Assembly (NCBI RefSeq): GCF_008710095.1
Contig: NZ_VYKJ01000003.1
Span: 186,001 to 250,000, forward strand
Length of the DNA stretch: 64,000 bases
Origin: Affinibrenneria salicis
GTDB taxonomy: Bacteria > Pseudomonadota > Gammaproteobacteria > Enterobacterales > Enterobacteriaceae
Direction: 5' to 3'
A program made the translations under genes and the position numbers. The notes beneath the pieces are model-generated. The model was given only the letters and a program-made list of their open reading frames with translations. It searched no databases and was not told the origin of the DNA. Numbering within the stretch: the stretch's first letter is position 1; each line of letters starts with the position of its first letter. Below are positions 10,307-20,714 of this stretch, in pieces.

Positions 10307-11359
10307 TTATACCAGTTTTACCGACCAGTTGAGAGTTTGTCCGGCCAGGAACGGCACCAGGTTCTCGTCGTCGCCCAGCGCGATCTCCGCAGGGAAGGTT
10401 GTCTCGGCGCGCCGTAGTTCAATCCAGTCATTATTTACCGGCAGGTCGTAGAAACGAGGTCCGTTCAGCGAACAGAAGGCTTCCAGGTGCTGTAGCGCAT
10501 CGATCTCTTCGAACACGGTAGCATAGGCGCTGAGCGCCGCCTGCGCGTTGAAGACACCGGCACAGCCGCAGTCGGACTCTTTTTTATGGCGCGGATGAGG
10601 CGCCGAGTCGGTGCCGAGAAAGAAACGGTCTGAGCCGCTGGCCACGGCCGCACGCAGCGCTTGTTGATGAACGTTGCGCTTCAGAATCGGCAGACAGTAC
10701 AGATGGGGACGGATGCCGCCGGCCAGCATATGGTTGCGATTGAACATCAGATGCTGCGGGGTAACGGTGGCGGCCAGAAAACGATTCCCATCCTGCACGT
10801 ACTGTGCGGCTTCGCGCGTGGTAATGTGCTCGAAGACGATTTTCAGCTCGGGGAACTGCCGGCGCAATGGCTCCATCGTGCGTTCGATAAAACGGGCCTC
10901 CCGATCGAAAATATCGATCTCGGGATCGGTGACTTCTCCGTGGATCAGCAACGGCATGCCGAGGCGCTGCATCTGTTCCAGCAGAGGGTAAATAGCGGCG
11001 ACGTTGGTCACGCCGTGGCTGGAATTAGTGGTGGCGTTGGCTGGATAAAGTTTAGCGGCGGTGAACACGCCCTGATTAAATCCGTCGCTCAATTCACCGG
11101 CATCCAGCGTATCGGTCAGGTAGCAGGTCATCAACGGCTGAAAGCGATGACCGGCGGGCAGCGCGGCCAAAATACGCTGGCGATAGGAAACGGCGCTGGC
11201 GACGGAGGTGATCGGCGGCGTCAGGTTCGGCATGATAATCGCACGGCCGAAATGCTGGCTGGTGAAAGGCAGCACCGCCTGCAAAAGACGATCGTCGCGC
11301 AGGTGGAGGTGCCAGTCGTCGGGACGACGGATTTTCAGAACGAGGGGTTGTGCGGTCAT
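10307..11359 (-). CDS. pyrC: Dihydroorotase PyrC
   Basis: PyrC reversibly cyclises N-carbamoyl-L-aspartate to dihydroorotate, the third step of pyrimidine synthesis, using two zinc ions. The 350-residue product shows the metal ligands HLHLRD near the N-terminus, [16 protein letters not shown] with the carbamylated lysine, LIHGE, FEHITT and the GTDSAPH aspartate motif. Start 11359 gives [16 protein letters not shown], matching E. coli; the in-frame upstream extension is not conserved. In enterobacteria its expression is tuned by transcription start switching under CTP/GTP control; the corresponding leader hairpin was not verified here. Confidence 0.97.
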   Translation of the reverse strand: MTAQPLVLKIRRPDDWHLHLRDDRLLQAVLPFTSQHFGRAIIMPNLTPPITSVASAVSYRQRILAALPAGHRFQPLMTCYLTDTLDAGELSDGFNQGVFTAAKLYPANATTNSSHGVTNVAAIYPLLEQMQRLGMPLLIHGEVTDPEIDIFDREARFIERTMEPLRRQFPELKIVFEHITTREAAQYVQDGNRFLAATVTPQHLMFNRNHMLAGGIRPHLYCLPILKRNVHQQALRAAVASGSDRFFLGTDSAPHPRHKKESDCGCAGVFNAQAALSAYATVFEEIDALQHLEAFCSLNGPRFYDLPVNNDWIELRRAETTFPAEIALGDDENLVPFLAGQTLNWSVKLV

Positions 11360-11545
11360 GGAGTATGCTCCGGCTATCAGTGGAAAACAGTGGCCGTGTA
11401 AGGGAATTCGGGGACAACGATACCGGGGGCTAAGCATAAGCATAATGCGCTACAATTGCACCCATTGTTTAGTCCGGGTTGAAATTCTGCGCCGAAAAGC
11501 GTTTTATGATCCCATCTGTTCATGTTGTTAATACAGGAGTTAAAA

Positions 11546-11833
11546 ATGGAAGTACGTGTGGTTGCCACCCTTAAGGCCAAAGCGGAATACCTGCAGGAAG
11601 TGACTCAGGCGGTAACTCAGGCCGTGGCGCCGGCTCGCCAGGAAGAGGGCAATATCCAGTACGATTTGCACGAGGATATTAATGAACCCGGCGTATTCCT
11701 GTTCTTTGAACGCTGGAAGAGCAATGAAGCGCTGGAAGAGCACAATAAAACCGCGCATTTTACCGCGTTGATTGCGGCTCTGGAAAACAAAGTGGAATTT
11801 ACCACGATCAGACTGCTGAAATCTCTCGTCTGA
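11546..11833 (+). CDS. Antibiotic biosynthesis monooxygenase (ABM) family protein
   Basis: A 95-residue protein with the ABM-domain pattern: an N-terminal beta strand (VRVVATLKAK), then EEGNIQYDLHED, FFERWKSNEALEEHNKTAHF and a final strand. Members form dimeric ferredoxin-like barrels; some act as quinol or heme-related monooxygenases (YgiN-like), others are uncharacterised, so the substrate is unknown. Start 11546 is chosen because aggag lies 8 nt upstream; an upstream ATG at 11522 lacks one. It is divergent from pyrC and convergent with rne, sharing a bidirectional terminator. E. coli has no gene at this position. Confidence 0.85.
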   Translation: MEVRVVATLKAKAEYLQEVTQAVTQAVAPARQEEGNIQYDLHEDINEPGVFLFFERWKSNEALEEHNKTAHFTALIAALENKVEFTTIRLLKSLV

Positions 11834-11868
11834 ATTTCACGCCCCGTCGAACGGCGGGATAGCTGAAT

Positions 11869-11900
11869 AAAAAACACCCGCCGGATGGCGGGTGTTTTTT
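11869..11900. terminator. Bidirectional intrinsic terminator
   Basis: A 14-bp perfect palindrome (11869-11882 with 11887-11900) with a ggat loop, flanked by A-run and T-run. It serves the ABM-family gene on the plus strand and rne on the minus strand. Confidence 0.95.
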
Positions 11901-11919
11901 TAGGCTGTCAGACTGTCCG

Positions 11920-14900
11920 TTATTCAGCAGAGGACGGTCTGGTTGCCGGAGCCGAGGACTGATTCTCCGCGCTATGGCCACCGGCAGAACCTTTGCCGCT
12001 GAAATGCCATGCCGGTCGCTGCCATTCGCTCTGCTGCATCGCATCCGGCACATATGCCGGGGCGGGCGCTTTGGTCATCGGCGCGCTGGCGGCGCCATTG
12101 CTCCGTTCGGCAGCGGGCTGTGCGACGATCTCAGCAGGCTGTTCCGCCGCCGTTGCCGTCTGGGCGACGGTTTCCGCAGGCTGCTCAACTGTCGTTTCAG
12201 GCTGTGCGGCGACTTCCGCAGGCTGTCCCGCCGACGTTTCCGGCTGTGCGACGACTTCCGCCGGCTGCTCAACTGCCGTTTCAGGCTGTGCGGCGACTTC
12301 CGCAGGCTGTTCCGCCGCCGTTTCAGGCTGTGCGACGACTTCCGCCGGCTGCTCAACTGCCGTTTCAGGCTGTGCGACGACTTCCGCAGGCTGCTCAGCC
12401 GCCGTTTCCGGCTGTGCGACGACTTCCGCAGGCTGTTCCGCCGTCGTTTCAGGCTGTGCGACGACTTCCGCAGGCTGTTCCGCCGTCGTTTCAGGCTGTG
12501 CGACGACTTCCGCAGGCTGCTCAGCCGCCGTTTCCGGCTGTGCGGCGACTTCCGCAGGCTGCTCAGCCGCCGTTTCAGGCTGTGCGACGACTTCCGCCGG
12601 CTGCTCAGCCGCCGTTTCAGGCTGTGCGACGATTTCCGCAGGCTGCTCAGCCGCCGTTTCAGGCTGTGCGACGATTTCCGCAGGCTGCTCAGCCGCCGTT
12701 TCAGGCTGTGCGACGATTTCCGCAGGCTGCTCAGCCGTCGTTACAGCCGGCGCGGCGACGGGCTGAGACGGAACAACCGTCGCGGCCGCCGCTTCTTCTC
12801 GTCCTTCTTCGTCCAATGGCTGAGGCGCGGCGACCGGGCTCGAACTTCCCGCCGCGATTTCAGCCGCGGGCTGCGCGGCCGCATTCTGCGGTTGCTCAGG
12901 CTCCTGTACGCTGATTGGGGCATCCTGCGCGATATCGTCTTCTTCATAGTCAATATCGTCTTCCGGCTCGGCTTCGATAAAGTGCTCCGGAATAGCCGAG
13001 GACAGCGCCGAGAACTGGCTGTCGTGCTCCTCTTCCTGCGCAATAACGCTCGGCTGAGCGACCGGGGCGATGTCTGCCTGCTGTTGGGTGACCGGATAGC
13101 TGATCCACACTTTACCGGACGCCATTTCCGGCGAGGCGGAAGCCTGCTCCAGCGGCATCGGCGATTGGGTCGGATAGCGTTCATCACGGTAACGACGACG
13201 GCGCTGACCGCTTACCCTCAGGTGGCGAGGCGAGCGGCGTGAACGACGCGGCATGCCATTTTCGCCGCTGTTGCGGTTGTTATCCTGCGCCTGATCGTCA
13301 GACTGAGCGGGTTCAGACACGTTGGCGGTTGGCTGAACGGGAGCCGGCAGCGTCCGTACGTCGGTATCGGCCTGACTGACATTTTCGACCGGCGCGACGT
13401 CGCCCCGTATCCTTTGCGTCAGCTGGCGACGCTGACGACGCGGCATCACCTGAACCGGCTGCTCCTGTTCCGCGGCGCTGCTATCCACCGCGTCTTCTTC
13501 GGCTACGTTGCCTTGTGTTTTCGCTTCCTGCGGCGCCTGACGTTTGTCATCCTGGCGGCGACGCTGACGTTCCGGACGCGGCTCACGGCGCGGCTGTTCG
13601 TCACGCAAGGTTTTTTCGCTGTCGGTCGTCTCTATGTCGGCGCTACGTTCATCGACGACGTTATTTTGCGGTTGACGACGGCGATTGCGCTGCTCCTCGC
13701 GGTTATCCCGGACGTCGCGGTTGTCGCGAGTATCACGGTTTTCACGAGTATCACGATTGTCGCGGGCGTCGCGGTTTTCACGCGGCTCACGGTTATCGCG
13801 GTTGTTGCGATCGCGGCGGGCGTTGCTTTGACGACGCTGCGGGCGGCGTTCCGGACGCGGCGTCTGTTCTTCGCTGGCGCTGCCGGCCGGTTCGGTTTCC
13901 TCCTGCTGGCTGGCGCTTTTTTCCGGCGCGGCGGCGATGCCTTTTAATGCGCTAAACAGGCGGGAGAAGAAACCAGGCTGTGCCGGCGCGGCGGCGGCAG
14001 GCTCGGCGGGAGCGGGCTGCGGCGTTTCAACCGGCGGCGCATCGGGCATGATAAAGGTCGCCAGGGCCGGCTGTTCCGGGCGTTTGCGTTCGCCCGGCAG
14101 CTCTTCCTGCGGCAGCGCGTTTTCAGCTTCATGCATCTGAGGCAACAGATAGCTCAGCATCGGCTTCTCTTCGCCCTTGCGCACGCGCTGTACGGAGTAG
14201 TGCGGCGTTTCCATGCGGTCGCTCGGCACGATGATGGCGCGTACGCCGCCCTGCCGTTTTTCTATCGCGTTCACCGCCTCGCGTTTTTCGTTCAGCAGAT
14301 AGGAGGCGATCGGCGCCGGTACAATGGCGTGAACTTCCTGGGTATTTTCTTTCAGCGCCTCTTCTTCAATCAGACGCAGAATGGAAAGCGACAGCGATTC
14401 GTTGTCGCGAATGGTGCCGGTGCCGCTGCAGCGCGGGCAGACGTGGTGGCTGGATTCGCCCAGCGACGGGCTGAGACGCTGGCGCGACATTTCCAGAAGG
14501 CCAAAGCGCGAGATGCGGCCAATCTGGATACGCGCGCGATCCTGGCGCACGGCGTCGCGCACGCGGTTTTCCACTTCGCGCTGGTGGCGCACCGGCGTCA
14601 TGTCGATGAAGTCGATGACGATCAGACCGCCGAGATCGCGCAGGCGCAACTGGCGGGCGATCTCATCCGCCGCTTCCAGGTTGGTATTGAACGCGGTTTC
14701 TTCAATATCGCCGCCGCGCGTGGCGCGCGCCGAGTTGATGTCGATCGCCGTCAGCGCTTCGGTGGAGTCGATAACGATCGAGCCGCCGGAAGGCAGACGC
14801 ACCTCGCGCTGAAACGCGGATTCAATCTGCGATTCAATCTGGTAGTGGCTGAACAGCGGAATTTCGCCGCTGTAAAATTTAATTTTGCTGCTGAAATCCG

Positions 14901-15648
14901 GGCGGCCCAGCGCGGCGATATGCTCTTTGGCCAGCTCAAGCACTTTCGGATTGTCTATCAGAATTTCGCCGATATCCGGGCGCAGGTAATCACGGAAAGC
15001 GCGTACGATAACGTTGCTTTCCTGATGGATAAGGAACGGCGCTGGCCGGCCTTCGGCTGCCTTTTTAATCGCATCCCAGTGTTTCAGACGAAAGGCCAGA
15101 TCCCACTGCAGCGCATCGGCGGATTTGCCCACGCCGGCGGTGCGAACGATCAGACCCATGCCGTCGGGCAGCTGCAGCGAGCCGAGCGCTTCTTTCAATT
15201 CGGTCCGGTCGTCGCCCTCGATGCGGCGGGAAATACCGCCCGCGCGCGGATTGTTGGGCATCAGTACCAGATAGCTGCCTGCCAGACTGATAAAGGTCGT
15301 CAGCGCGGCGCCTTTGTTGCCTCGCTCCTCCTTATCGACCTGGACGATGACTTCCTGGCCTTCGCGCAACACATCTTTGATATTCGGGCGACCGTGCGAG
15401 CTGTAGTTGCTGGGGAAATATTCGCGGGCAATTTCTTTCAGAGGGAGAAAACCGTGTCGTTCGGCGCCGTAATCAACAAAAGCGGCTTCCAGACTGGGTT
15501 CGATGCGTGTGATTTTACCTTTGTAAATATTGGCTTTTTTCTGTTCGTGTCCGGGGCTTTCGATATCCAGATCGTACAGCCGTTGACCATCAACCAGGGC
15601 AACGCGCAACTCTTCCTGCTGAGTTGCGTTAATCAACATTCTTTTCAT
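11920..15648 (-). CDS. rne: Ribonuclease E with expanded C-terminal repeats
   Basis: RNase E is the essential endonuclease that starts mRNA decay, processes 9S rRNA and tRNA precursors, and scaffolds the degradosome. The N-terminal half is highly conserved: MKRMLINA start, S1 domain (residues about 36-120), 5' sensor, DNase I-like active site with the aspartates of [14 protein letters not shown] and [10 protein letters not shown], and the zinc-link [10 protein letters not shown]. The C-terminal half is disordered, with an arginine-rich RNA-binding tract (about 604-660) and a PNPase-binding end recognisable as [18 protein letters not shown]. At 1242 residues it is about 180 longer than E. coli RNase E; the excess is fifteen 14-residue repeats at residues 971-1180. 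Followed by a strong terminator. Confidence 0.97.
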   Translation of the reverse strand: MKRMLINATQQEELRVALVDGQRLYDLDIESPGHEQKKANIYKGKITRIEPSLEAAFVDYGAERHGFLPLKEIAREYFPSNYSSHGRPNIKDVLREGQEVIVQVDKEERGNKGAALTTFISLAGSYLVLMPNNPRAGGISRRIEGDDRTELKEALGSLQLPDGMGLIVRTAGVGKSADALQWDLAFRLKHWDAIKKAAEGRPAPFLIHQESNVIVRAFRDYLRPDIGEILIDNPKVLELAKEHIAALGRPDFSSKIKFYSGEIPLFSHYQIESQIESAFQREVRLPSGGSIVIDSTEALTAIDINSARATRGGDIEETAFNTNLEAADEIARQLRLRDLGGLIVIDFIDMTPVRHQREVENRVRDAVRQDRARIQIGRISRFGLLEMSRQRLSPSLGESSHHVCPRCSGTGTIRDNESLSLSILRLIEEEALKENTQEVHAIVPAPIASYLLNEKREAVNAIEKRQGGVRAIIVPSDRMETPHYSVQRVRKGEEKPMLSYLLPQMHEAENALPQEELPGERKRPEQPALATFIMPDAPPVETPQPAPAEPAAAAPAQPGFFSRLFSALKGIAAAPEKSASQQEETEPAGSASEEQTPRPERRPQRRQSNARRDRNNRDNREPRENRDARDNRDTRENRDTRDNRDVRDNREEQRNRRRQPQNNVVDERSADIETTDSEKTLRDEQPRREPRPERQRRRQDDKRQAPQEAKTQGNVAEEDAVDSSAAEQEQPVQVMPRRQRRQLTQRIRGDVAPVENVSQADTDVRTLPAPVQPTANVSEPAQSDDQAQDNNRNSGENGMPRRSRRSPRHLRVSGQRRRRYRDERYPTQSPMPLEQASASPEMASGKVWISYPVTQQQADIAPVAQPSVIAQEEEHDSQFSALSSAIPEHFIEAEPEDDIDYEEDDIAQDAPISVQEPEQPQNAAAQPAAEIAAGSSSPVAAPQPLDEEGREEAAAATVVPSQPVAAPAVTTAEQPAEIVAQPETAAEQPAEIVAQPETAAEQPAEIVAQPETAAEQPAEVVAQPETAAEQPAEVAAQPETAAEQPAEVVAQPETTAEQPAEVVAQPETTAEQPAEVVAQPETAAEQPAEVVAQPETAVEQPAEVVAQPETAAEQPAEVAAQPETAVEQPAEVVAQPETSAGQPAEVAAQPETTVEQPAETVAQTATAAEQPAEIVAQPAAERSNGAASAPMTKAPAPAYVPDAMQQSEWQRPAWHFSGKGSAGGHSAENQSSAPATRPSSAE
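12109..12738 (-). repeat. Fifteen tandem 42-bp repeats inside rne
   Basis: Fifteen in-frame 42-bp units encode 14-residue repeats with the consensus [14 protein letters not shown]. Variation is limited to a few positions (I/V/A after AE, A/T/V/S at the unit start). The repeat array lies between the helicase/enolase-binding region and the PNPase-binding tail of RNase E. Near identity at DNA level suggests recent expansion by recombination or slippage. Confidence 0.97.
13671..13840 (-). repeat. Arginine/aspartate/asparagine-rich tract in rne
   Basis: This part encodes a low-complexity run of RDN and RDT/REN triplet-type repeats (RDNRDTREN pattern). It corresponds to the arginine-rich RNA-binding region of RNase E. 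The repeats are imperfect and lie in frame. Confidence 0.85.
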
Positions 15649-16035
15649 CTTGACTTACTCGTTATTCTTACTTGCATTATTGATAGAGCTGCGGACAAAA
15701 AGAGCCTTATGACCGGGATAAACCGATGGCCTCGTGTCTTATCGCAGCGACGTCAACCTCCCGGTTGTCGCCTGCATAGAGGCGCATGTTTCGGTAGCCT
15801 GTGTTTCCTGGTGGAAAACAGCGCGTTTAACTGGGGAACAGCTTCTGAAGAGTGTCGCCAGATCTGATTCCATTGGCCGGTCAGGCAGCCATCCGCAGCC
15901 CGCTAACTGCTTGATTTTACATTACGTCTTACGCCATTGCTGCGTTTATGCACGATCAGGCAAATTTAATAATTCCGCAAATTTCCTTGTTCTAAGGGAA
16001 ATCAGCACGGAAAGACAGAGCATTATTCCATTGCT
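15649..16035 (-). promoter_or_regulatory. Long 5' leader of rne
   Basis: rne and rluC are divergent with 578 bp between them, and no gene is supported in the gap. In E. coli rne has a roughly 360-nt leader with hairpins through which RNase E represses its own mRNA. A comparable leader is inferred here. A candidate -10 (TATAAC on the minus strand, 16047-16042) would give a leader of about 385 nt; no good -35 was found. Local hairpins such as gcctgcatagaggc support structure. Confidence 0.45.
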
Positions 16036-16226
16036 GATGCAGTTATAGCAAGGTGACTTTGCCTGTCTGTTAAAGATTGTTGCGCTGTAACGCGCCGGCG
16101 CGGGGCATTAGCCCTACGGTCCGCGTGGTTAAAACGACATTAATGCTATCTTTAACCGCCAGACCGACAGTTAAGCACAGAAAAAGGAGTGGCGCTATCC
16201 GGCGGCACTATTTAGAATCGCGCCCC

Positions 16227-17183
16227 ATGAAAACAGACAATCCTTCAGTACAAATGGTGACGGTTTCCGATGATGAAGCCGGGCAACGTATCGATAACTT
16301 TTTGCGGGCGCGCTTAAAAGGCGTACCGAAAAGTATGATTTACCGCATCCTGCGCAAGGGCGAGGTGCGGGTCAATAAAAAGCGGATTAAACCTGAATAT
16401 AAACTGGCCGGCGGCGATGAGATCCGTATCCCGCCGGTGCGTCAGTCCACGAGCGAGGAAGCGCCGGTTTCCGCCGGGCTGAGTAAGGTGGCCGCGCTGG
16501 CCGACTGCATCCTGTATGAGGATGAGGCGCTGTTGGTGCTGAACAAACCTTCCGGTACGGCGGTGCACGGCGGCAGCGGGTTGAGCTTCGGCGTGATCGA
16601 AGGGCTGCGTGCGCTGCGGCCCGACGCGCGTTTTCTCGAACTGGTGCATCGGCTGGATCGCGATACCTCCGGCGTACTGCTGGTCGCTAAAAAGCGCTCT
16701 GCGCTGCGCGCCCTGCACGAGCAACTGCGTATGAAGGGCATGCAGAAAGACTATCTGGCCCTGGTACGCGGCCAGTGGTCGTCGCACTGTAAAGCGGTGC
16801 AGGCGCCGCTGCTTAAAAATATTCTGCAAAGCGGCGAGCGTATCGTGCGGGTCAACAGTGAAGGAAAACCGTCGGAAACCCATTTTAAGGTGGAAGAGCG
16901 TTTCGCGCAGGCCACGCTGGTGCGGGCCAGTCCGGTGACCGGGCGTACCCATCAGATCCGTGTGCATACGCTGCACGCCGGCCATCCCATCGCGTTTGAC
17001 GATCGCTACGGCGATCGCGATTTCGATCAGCAACTGGCGCCGACCGGACTGCGGCGGCTGTTTCTGCATGCGCAGGCGCTGCGTTTCGAACATCCCGCCA
17101 GCGGCGAAACGATGCGTATCGAGGCGCCGCTGGATGCTAACCTGCGCCACTGCCTGCGGATTTTGCGCCAGGCCAAAGGCTAA
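16227..17183 (+). CDS. rluC: 23S rRNA pseudouridine synthase RluC
   Basis: RluC makes pseudouridine at 23S rRNA positions 955, 2504 and 2580 (E. coli numbering). The 318-residue product has an N-terminal S4-like RNA-binding domain ([26 protein letters not shown]) and the RluA-family catalytic motif with the aspartate in [19 protein letters not shown], then GRTHQIRVH. Start 16227 (MKTDNPSVQ) matches E. coli. It is divergent from rne with a long shared spacer and convergent with yceF. Confidence 0.97.
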   Translation: MKTDNPSVQMVTVSDDEAGQRIDNFLRARLKGVPKSMIYRILRKGEVRVNKKRIKPEYKLAGGDEIRIPPVRQSTSEEAPVSAGLSKVAALADCILYEDEALLVLNKPSGTAVHGGSGLSFGVIEGLRALRPDARFLELVHRLDRDTSGVLLVAKKRSALRALHEQLRMKGMQKDYLALVRGQWSSHCKAVQAPLLKNILQSGERIVRVNSEGKPSETHFKVEERFAQATLVRASPVTGRTHQIRVHTLHAGHPIAFDDRYGDRDFDQQLAPTGLRRLFLHAQALRFEHPASGETMRIEAPLDANLRHCLRILRQAKG

Positions 17184-17187
17184 ACGC

Positions 17188-17210
17188 CGACCCGCCGCAG
17201 AGGCGGGTCG
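17188..17210. other. Perfect 9-bp hairpin between convergent rluC and yceF
   Basis: cgacccgcc (17188-17196) pairs with ggcgggtcg (17202-17210) around a gcaga loop. It lies immediately after the rluC stop; no T-run follows. Confidence 0.6.
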
Positions 17211-17226
17211 CTCAGCTGCGCATTGG

Positions 17227-17811
17227 TCAACCCAGCAGCGGGTTGACGCCTTCACGTCTCAGCATGCCGGCCAGATTCAGCAGCGGCAAACCAACCAGCG
17301 TATTGGGATCGCGTCCCGACAGGCGTTCGAACAGAGCGATGCCCAGGCCTTCGCTCTTAAAGCTGCCCGCGCATTGCAGCGGCTGCTCTTTATCGATATA
17401 TGCGCAAATTTCCTCATCGCTCAGCGTGCGAAAATGCACTTCGAACGGCTCAACGTCACACTGTAACGCCCCGCTGGCGCTGTTAAACAGCGCCAGCCCG
17501 GTATAAAACGTCACGCAGCGGCCGCTGGCCTGACGCAATTGGGCGACGGCGTTGGCGCGGGTGTGCGGCTTGCCGGTAATCGCGCCGTTCAGCACGCAGA
17601 CCTGATCGCTGCCTATAATAAGGTGTTGTGGATAACGTTCGGCCAGCGCCTGGGCTTTTTGCCGCGCCAGACGGGAGACCAGCGCCGCGGCGTCTTCGGC
17701 GCCGGCGGGCGTTTCATCAACCTCCGGCGCCGCGCAAATAAAAGGCAGATGCAGTTTTTCCAGCAGCGCTTTGCGCCAGGGCGAAGTGGAAGCGAGAACC
17801 AACGGATACAT
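17227..17811 (-). CDS. yceF: Maf-like nucleotide pyrophosphatase YceF
   Basis: YceF is a Maf-family nucleoside triphosphate pyrophosphatase; the E. coli enzyme prefers modified or methylated nucleotides such as m7GTP and is thought to clean the nucleotide pool. The 194-residue product has the N-terminal [15 protein letters not shown] motif, DETP, and [12 protein letters not shown] with the catalytic aspartate. Start 17811 gives [13 protein letters not shown] as in homologues; an upstream ATG at 17829 only adds MVYGKF. It is divergent from yceD. Confidence 0.94.
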   Translation of the reverse strand: MYPLVLASTSPWRKALLEKLHLPFICAAPEVDETPAGAEDAAALVSRLARQKAQALAERYPQHLIIGSDQVCVLNGAITGKPHTRANAVAQLRQASGRCVTFYTGLALFNSASGALQCDVEPFEVHFRTLSDEEICAYIDKEQPLQCAGSFKSEGLGIALFERLSGRDPNTLVGLPLLNLAGMLRREGVNPLLG

Positions 17812-17951
17812 AAATTTTCCATAAACCATAGCGTAGTGATGAAAGACATTCTAAACTGTGCGCCGCTTCGGAAGCGAATATTGGTGAAAGGTATGGTTAC
17901 TCAGCCTTTTTCTTTGACTCTATGTCGTTACGACGTTAATATGCGCGCCCT

Positions 17952-18473
17952 ATGCAAAAGGTAAAATTACCCCTGACCCTCGATGCGGTTCGCACCGCTC
18001 AGAAACGTTTAGATTACGTTGGTGTCTATACGTCTGAGCAATTGGTGCGTCTGGCCGAATCGGTGGTTAGCGTGGATAGTGATGTTCAGGCTGTACTGTC
18101 GTTCAGTATTGATAATCAGCGTCTGGCTGTCATTAAAGGCGAGGCCGACGTGTCGGTTACTCTGCTGTGTCAGCGTTGTAATCAGCCGTTTGCACATCAG
18201 GTTCACGTCTCGTTTTGTTTTAGCCCGGTCATCACCGATGAACAGGCCGAAGCGTTACCGGAAGCGTACGAACCAGTCGGCGTTGATGAGTTTGGCGAAG
18301 TCGATTTGTTGGCGATGATTGAGGATGAATTGATTCTTTCTTTGCCTATCGCACCGGTGCATGATTCTGAACACTGTGAAGTGTCCGACGCGGACAGGGT
18401 ATTCGGTCAGCTTCCCGAGGAAGCGGAAAAACCAAATCCCTTTGCCGTATTAGCCAGTTTAAAGCGTAAGTAA
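17952..18473 (+). CDS. yceD: 23S rRNA accumulation protein YceD
   Basis: YceD (DUF177 family) is required for normal 23S rRNA accumulation and is paired with rpmF in most bacteria. The 173-residue product matches E. coli YceD in length and sequence ([22 protein letters not shown] at the start, [13 protein letters not shown] at the end) and has the LCQRC cysteine pair. It is the first gene of the yceD-rpmF-plsX-fab operon, 16 bp before rpmF. Confidence 0.96.
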   Translation: MQKVKLPLTLDAVRTAQKRLDYVGVYTSEQLVRLAESVVSVDSDVQAVLSFSIDNQRLAVIKGEADVSVTLLCQRCNQPFAHQVHVSFCFSPVITDEQAEALPEAYEPVGVDEFGEVDLLAMIEDELILSLPIAPVHDSEHCEVSDADRVFGQLPEEAEKPNPFAVLASLKRK

Positions 18474-18489
18474 TTAAGGAGTAAGGTCC

Positions 18490-18660
18490 ATGGCCGTACA
18501 ACAGAATAAACCTAGCCGTTCCAAACGTGGTATGCGTCGTTCTCACGATTCGCTGACTACCTCTGCCGTGTCTGTAGATAAAGTTTCTGGCGAAACGCAT
18601 CTGCGTCATCATGTCACTGCGGATGGTTACTACCGCGGTCGCAAGGTTATCGCCAAGTAA
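18490..18660 (+). CDS. rpmF: 50S ribosomal protein L32
   Basis: A 56-residue basic protein beginning [20 protein letters not shown] and ending GRKVIAK, which is bacterial L32. The ggagtaagg ribosome-binding site precedes the ATG at 18490. L32 binds 23S rRNA near the base of the peptidyl transferase region. It is cotranscribed with yceD and plsX, coupling ribosome and lipid synthesis as in E. coli. Confidence 0.97.
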   Translation: MAVQQNKPSRSKRGMRRSHDSLTTSAVSVDKVSGETHLRHHVTADGYYRGRKVIAK

Positions 18661-18692
18661 TTTTTCTTGCGAATTTTTAGCAAGGCGATACT

Positions 18693-19736
18693 TTGACACG
18701 TCTAACCCTGGCGTTAGATGCTATGGGCGGGGACTTCGGTCCGTGCGTCACAGTGCCTGCTGCATTGCAGGCACTGGCTTCTGATTCCGATCTCAATTTG
18801 CTGCTGGTTGGCGATCCTGCCTCGATAAACCCATTACTTGCCAAAATCGATTCCGTCCTGCTGTCACGGCTGGAAATTATTGCGTCCGAATCGGTTATTG
18901 CCAGTGATGCGAAACCTTCGCAGGCCATCCGCGCCAGTCGCGGCAGCTCTATGCGCATTGCGCTCGAACTGGTTAGCGCCGGCCGGGCGCAGGCGTGCGT
19001 CAGCGCGGGCAATACCGGCGCGCTGATGGGGCTGGCCAAATTGTTGATTAAACCGCTGGACGGCATTGAACGCCCGGCGTTGGTTTCCGTGCTGCCGCAC
19101 CAGCAGCACGGCAAAACCGTGGTTTTGGATCTGGGCGCCAACGTCGACTGCGACAGCACGATGCTGGTGCAGTTCGCCGTGATGGGCTCGGTGATGGCCG
19201 AGGAAGTGCTGGCGCTGCGCAACCCTCGCGTGGCGTTGCTGAATATCGGCGAGGAAGAAACCAAGGGACTCAATAATATTCGCGAAGCGGCGTCCAGATT
19301 AAGACAAATCTCTTCGATGAACTATATTGGTTACCTTGAAGGCAATGATTTACTGACGGGTAAAACTGATGTCATGGTCTGTGACGGCTTTGTGGGAAAT
19401 GTCACGCTGAAGACCATGGAGGGTGTGGTAAGGATGTTTTTGCTGCTGCTAAAGTCTCCCGCAGATGCGACAGGCAAGCAGAAGCAACCCTGGTGGCTGA
19501 AGTTAACTGGACGTTTGTTACAAAAACGTTTGGCTAAACGCTTCGGTCACTTAAACCCTGACCAGTATAATGGCGCATGTCTGTTAGGATTGCGGGGAAC
19601 CGTGATCAAGAGCCATGGCGCAGCGAACCCGCGGGCGTTCGCAGTAGCTATTGAACAGGCAATGCAGGCGGTGCGGCGGCAACTTCCGGAGCGAATTGCC
19701 GCCCGCCTTGAAGCTGTATTACCCAAGAGTGACTAA
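18693..19736 (+). CDS. plsX: Phosphate acyltransferase PlsX
   Basis: PlsX converts acyl-ACP and phosphate into acyl-phosphate, the acyl donor for PlsY in phospholipid synthesis, as a peripheral membrane enzyme. The 347-residue product has the family landmarks [38 protein letters not shown] and [12 protein letters not shown]. The start is a TTG at 18693, giving [13 protein letters not shown] like E. coli. It lies 32 bp after rpmF and 6 bp before fabH. Confidence 0.97.
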   Translation: MTRLTLALDAMGGDFGPCVTVPAALQALASDSDLNLLLVGDPASINPLLAKIDSVLLSRLEIIASESVIASDAKPSQAIRASRGSSMRIALELVSAGRAQACVSAGNTGALMGLAKLLIKPLDGIERPALVSVLPHQQHGKTVVLDLGANVDCDSTMLVQFAVMGSVMAEEVLALRNPRVALLNIGEEETKGLNNIREAASRLRQISSMNYIGYLEGNDLLTGKTDVMVCDGFVGNVTLKTMEGVVRMFLLLLKSPADATGKQKQPWWLKLTGRLLQKRLAKRFGHLNPDQYNGACLLGLRGTVIKSHGAANPRAFAVAIEQAMQAVRRQLPERIAARLEAVLPKSD

Positions 19737-19742
19737 GCGTAC

Positions 19743-20696
19743 ATGTATACAAAAATTATTGGAACGGGGAGTTATCTGCCCGCTCAGATCAGAACGAATG
19801 CCGATCTGGAAAAGATGGTGGATACGTCGGACGAATGGATTGTTACAAGGACTGGCATTCGTGAACGCCGCATCGCCGCACCGGATGAATGCGTGGCGAC
19901 CATGGGGGCGCACGCCGCCGAAAAAGCGCTTGAAATGGCGGGTATTGATAAAGACAAGATCGGTTTACTGATTGTCGCCACCACGTCGTCATCACACGCG
20001 TTCCCCAGCTCAGCTTGCCAGGTCCAGCAATTGCTGGGCATTCAGGACACTATCGCTTTCGATTTGGCCGCTGCCTGCGCAGGCTTTACCTATGCGCTCA
20101 GCGTCGCCGATCAATACGTCAAAAGCGGCGCCGTCGACTACGCCCTGGTCATCGGCTCCGATACCTTATCCCGCACGCTTGATCCCACCGATCGCGGCAC
20201 GCTTATCCTGTTTGGCGATGGCGCCGGCGCGGTGGTGCTGACGGCGTCGGAAGCGCCCGGTATTATTTCCACGCATTTGCATGCGGACGGCCGCTATGGA
20301 CAGCTTTTGACGCTGCCTTATCCTGATCGCCATAATCGGCAGCAGCCCGCCTGGGTGACCATGGCCGGCAACGAAGTCTTTAAAGTCGCCGTTACCGAAC
20401 TGGCGCATATTGTCGATGAAACCGTGCGCGCGAGCCAGTTGGACAAAAGCGAACTGGACTGGCTGGTGCCGCATCAGGCCAACCTGCGCATTATTAACGC
20501 CACGGCCCGCAAGCTGGGCATGGGGATGGATAAGGTGGTGGTTACCCTCGATCGTCATGGCAATACCTCCGCGGCTTCCGTGCCTTCCGCTCTGGATGAG
20601 GCGGTGCGCGACGGGCGCATCAAACCGGGTCATCTGGTGCTGCTGGAAGCGTTCGGCGGTGGCTTTACCTGGGGTTCGGCACTGGTTCGTTTTTGA
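19743..20696 (+). CDS. fabH: Beta-ketoacyl-ACP synthase III
   Basis: FabH condenses acetyl-CoA with malonyl-ACP to start fatty acid synthesis. The 317-residue product has the catalytic Cys112 in [13 protein letters not shown], His and Asn partners in VPHQANLRI and [10 protein letters not shown]. Length equals that of E. coli FabH. It is the first of the tightly packed fabHDG genes, 18 bp before fabD. Confidence 0.98.
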   Translation: MYTKIIGTGSYLPAQIRTNADLEKMVDTSDEWIVTRTGIRERRIAAPDECVATMGAHAAEKALEMAGIDKDKIGLLIVATTSSSHAFPSSACQVQQLLGIQDTIAFDLAAACAGFTYALSVADQYVKSGAVDYALVIGSDTLSRTLDPTDRGTLILFGDGAGAVVLTASEAPGIISTHLHADGRYGQLLTLPYPDRHNRQQPAWVTMAGNEVFKVAVTELAHIVDETVRASQLDKSELDWLVPHQANLRIINATARKLGMGMDKVVVTLDRHGNTSAASVPSALDEAVRDGRIKPGHLVLLEAFGGGFTWGSALVRF

Positions 20697-20714
20697 TTCA
20701 ACAGGACTTTTTAT

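Noticed and set aside
11490..11510. aaaagcgtttta-like sequence between pyrC and the ABM gene as a PurR box
   Set aside because: Only the central AANCGNTT core fits; flanking bases do not, and it is far from the expected pyrC promoter.
11974..13242. Long plus-strand open frames opposite rne, up to 422 codons
   Set aside because: They arise because the repeat array lacks stop codons in several frames. The minus strand is clearly RNase E.
14131..15867. A 578-codon plus-strand frame opposite the conserved half of rne
   Set aside because: It is a shadow of a highly conserved GC-biased gene; the translation shows no domain and has no ribosome-binding site.
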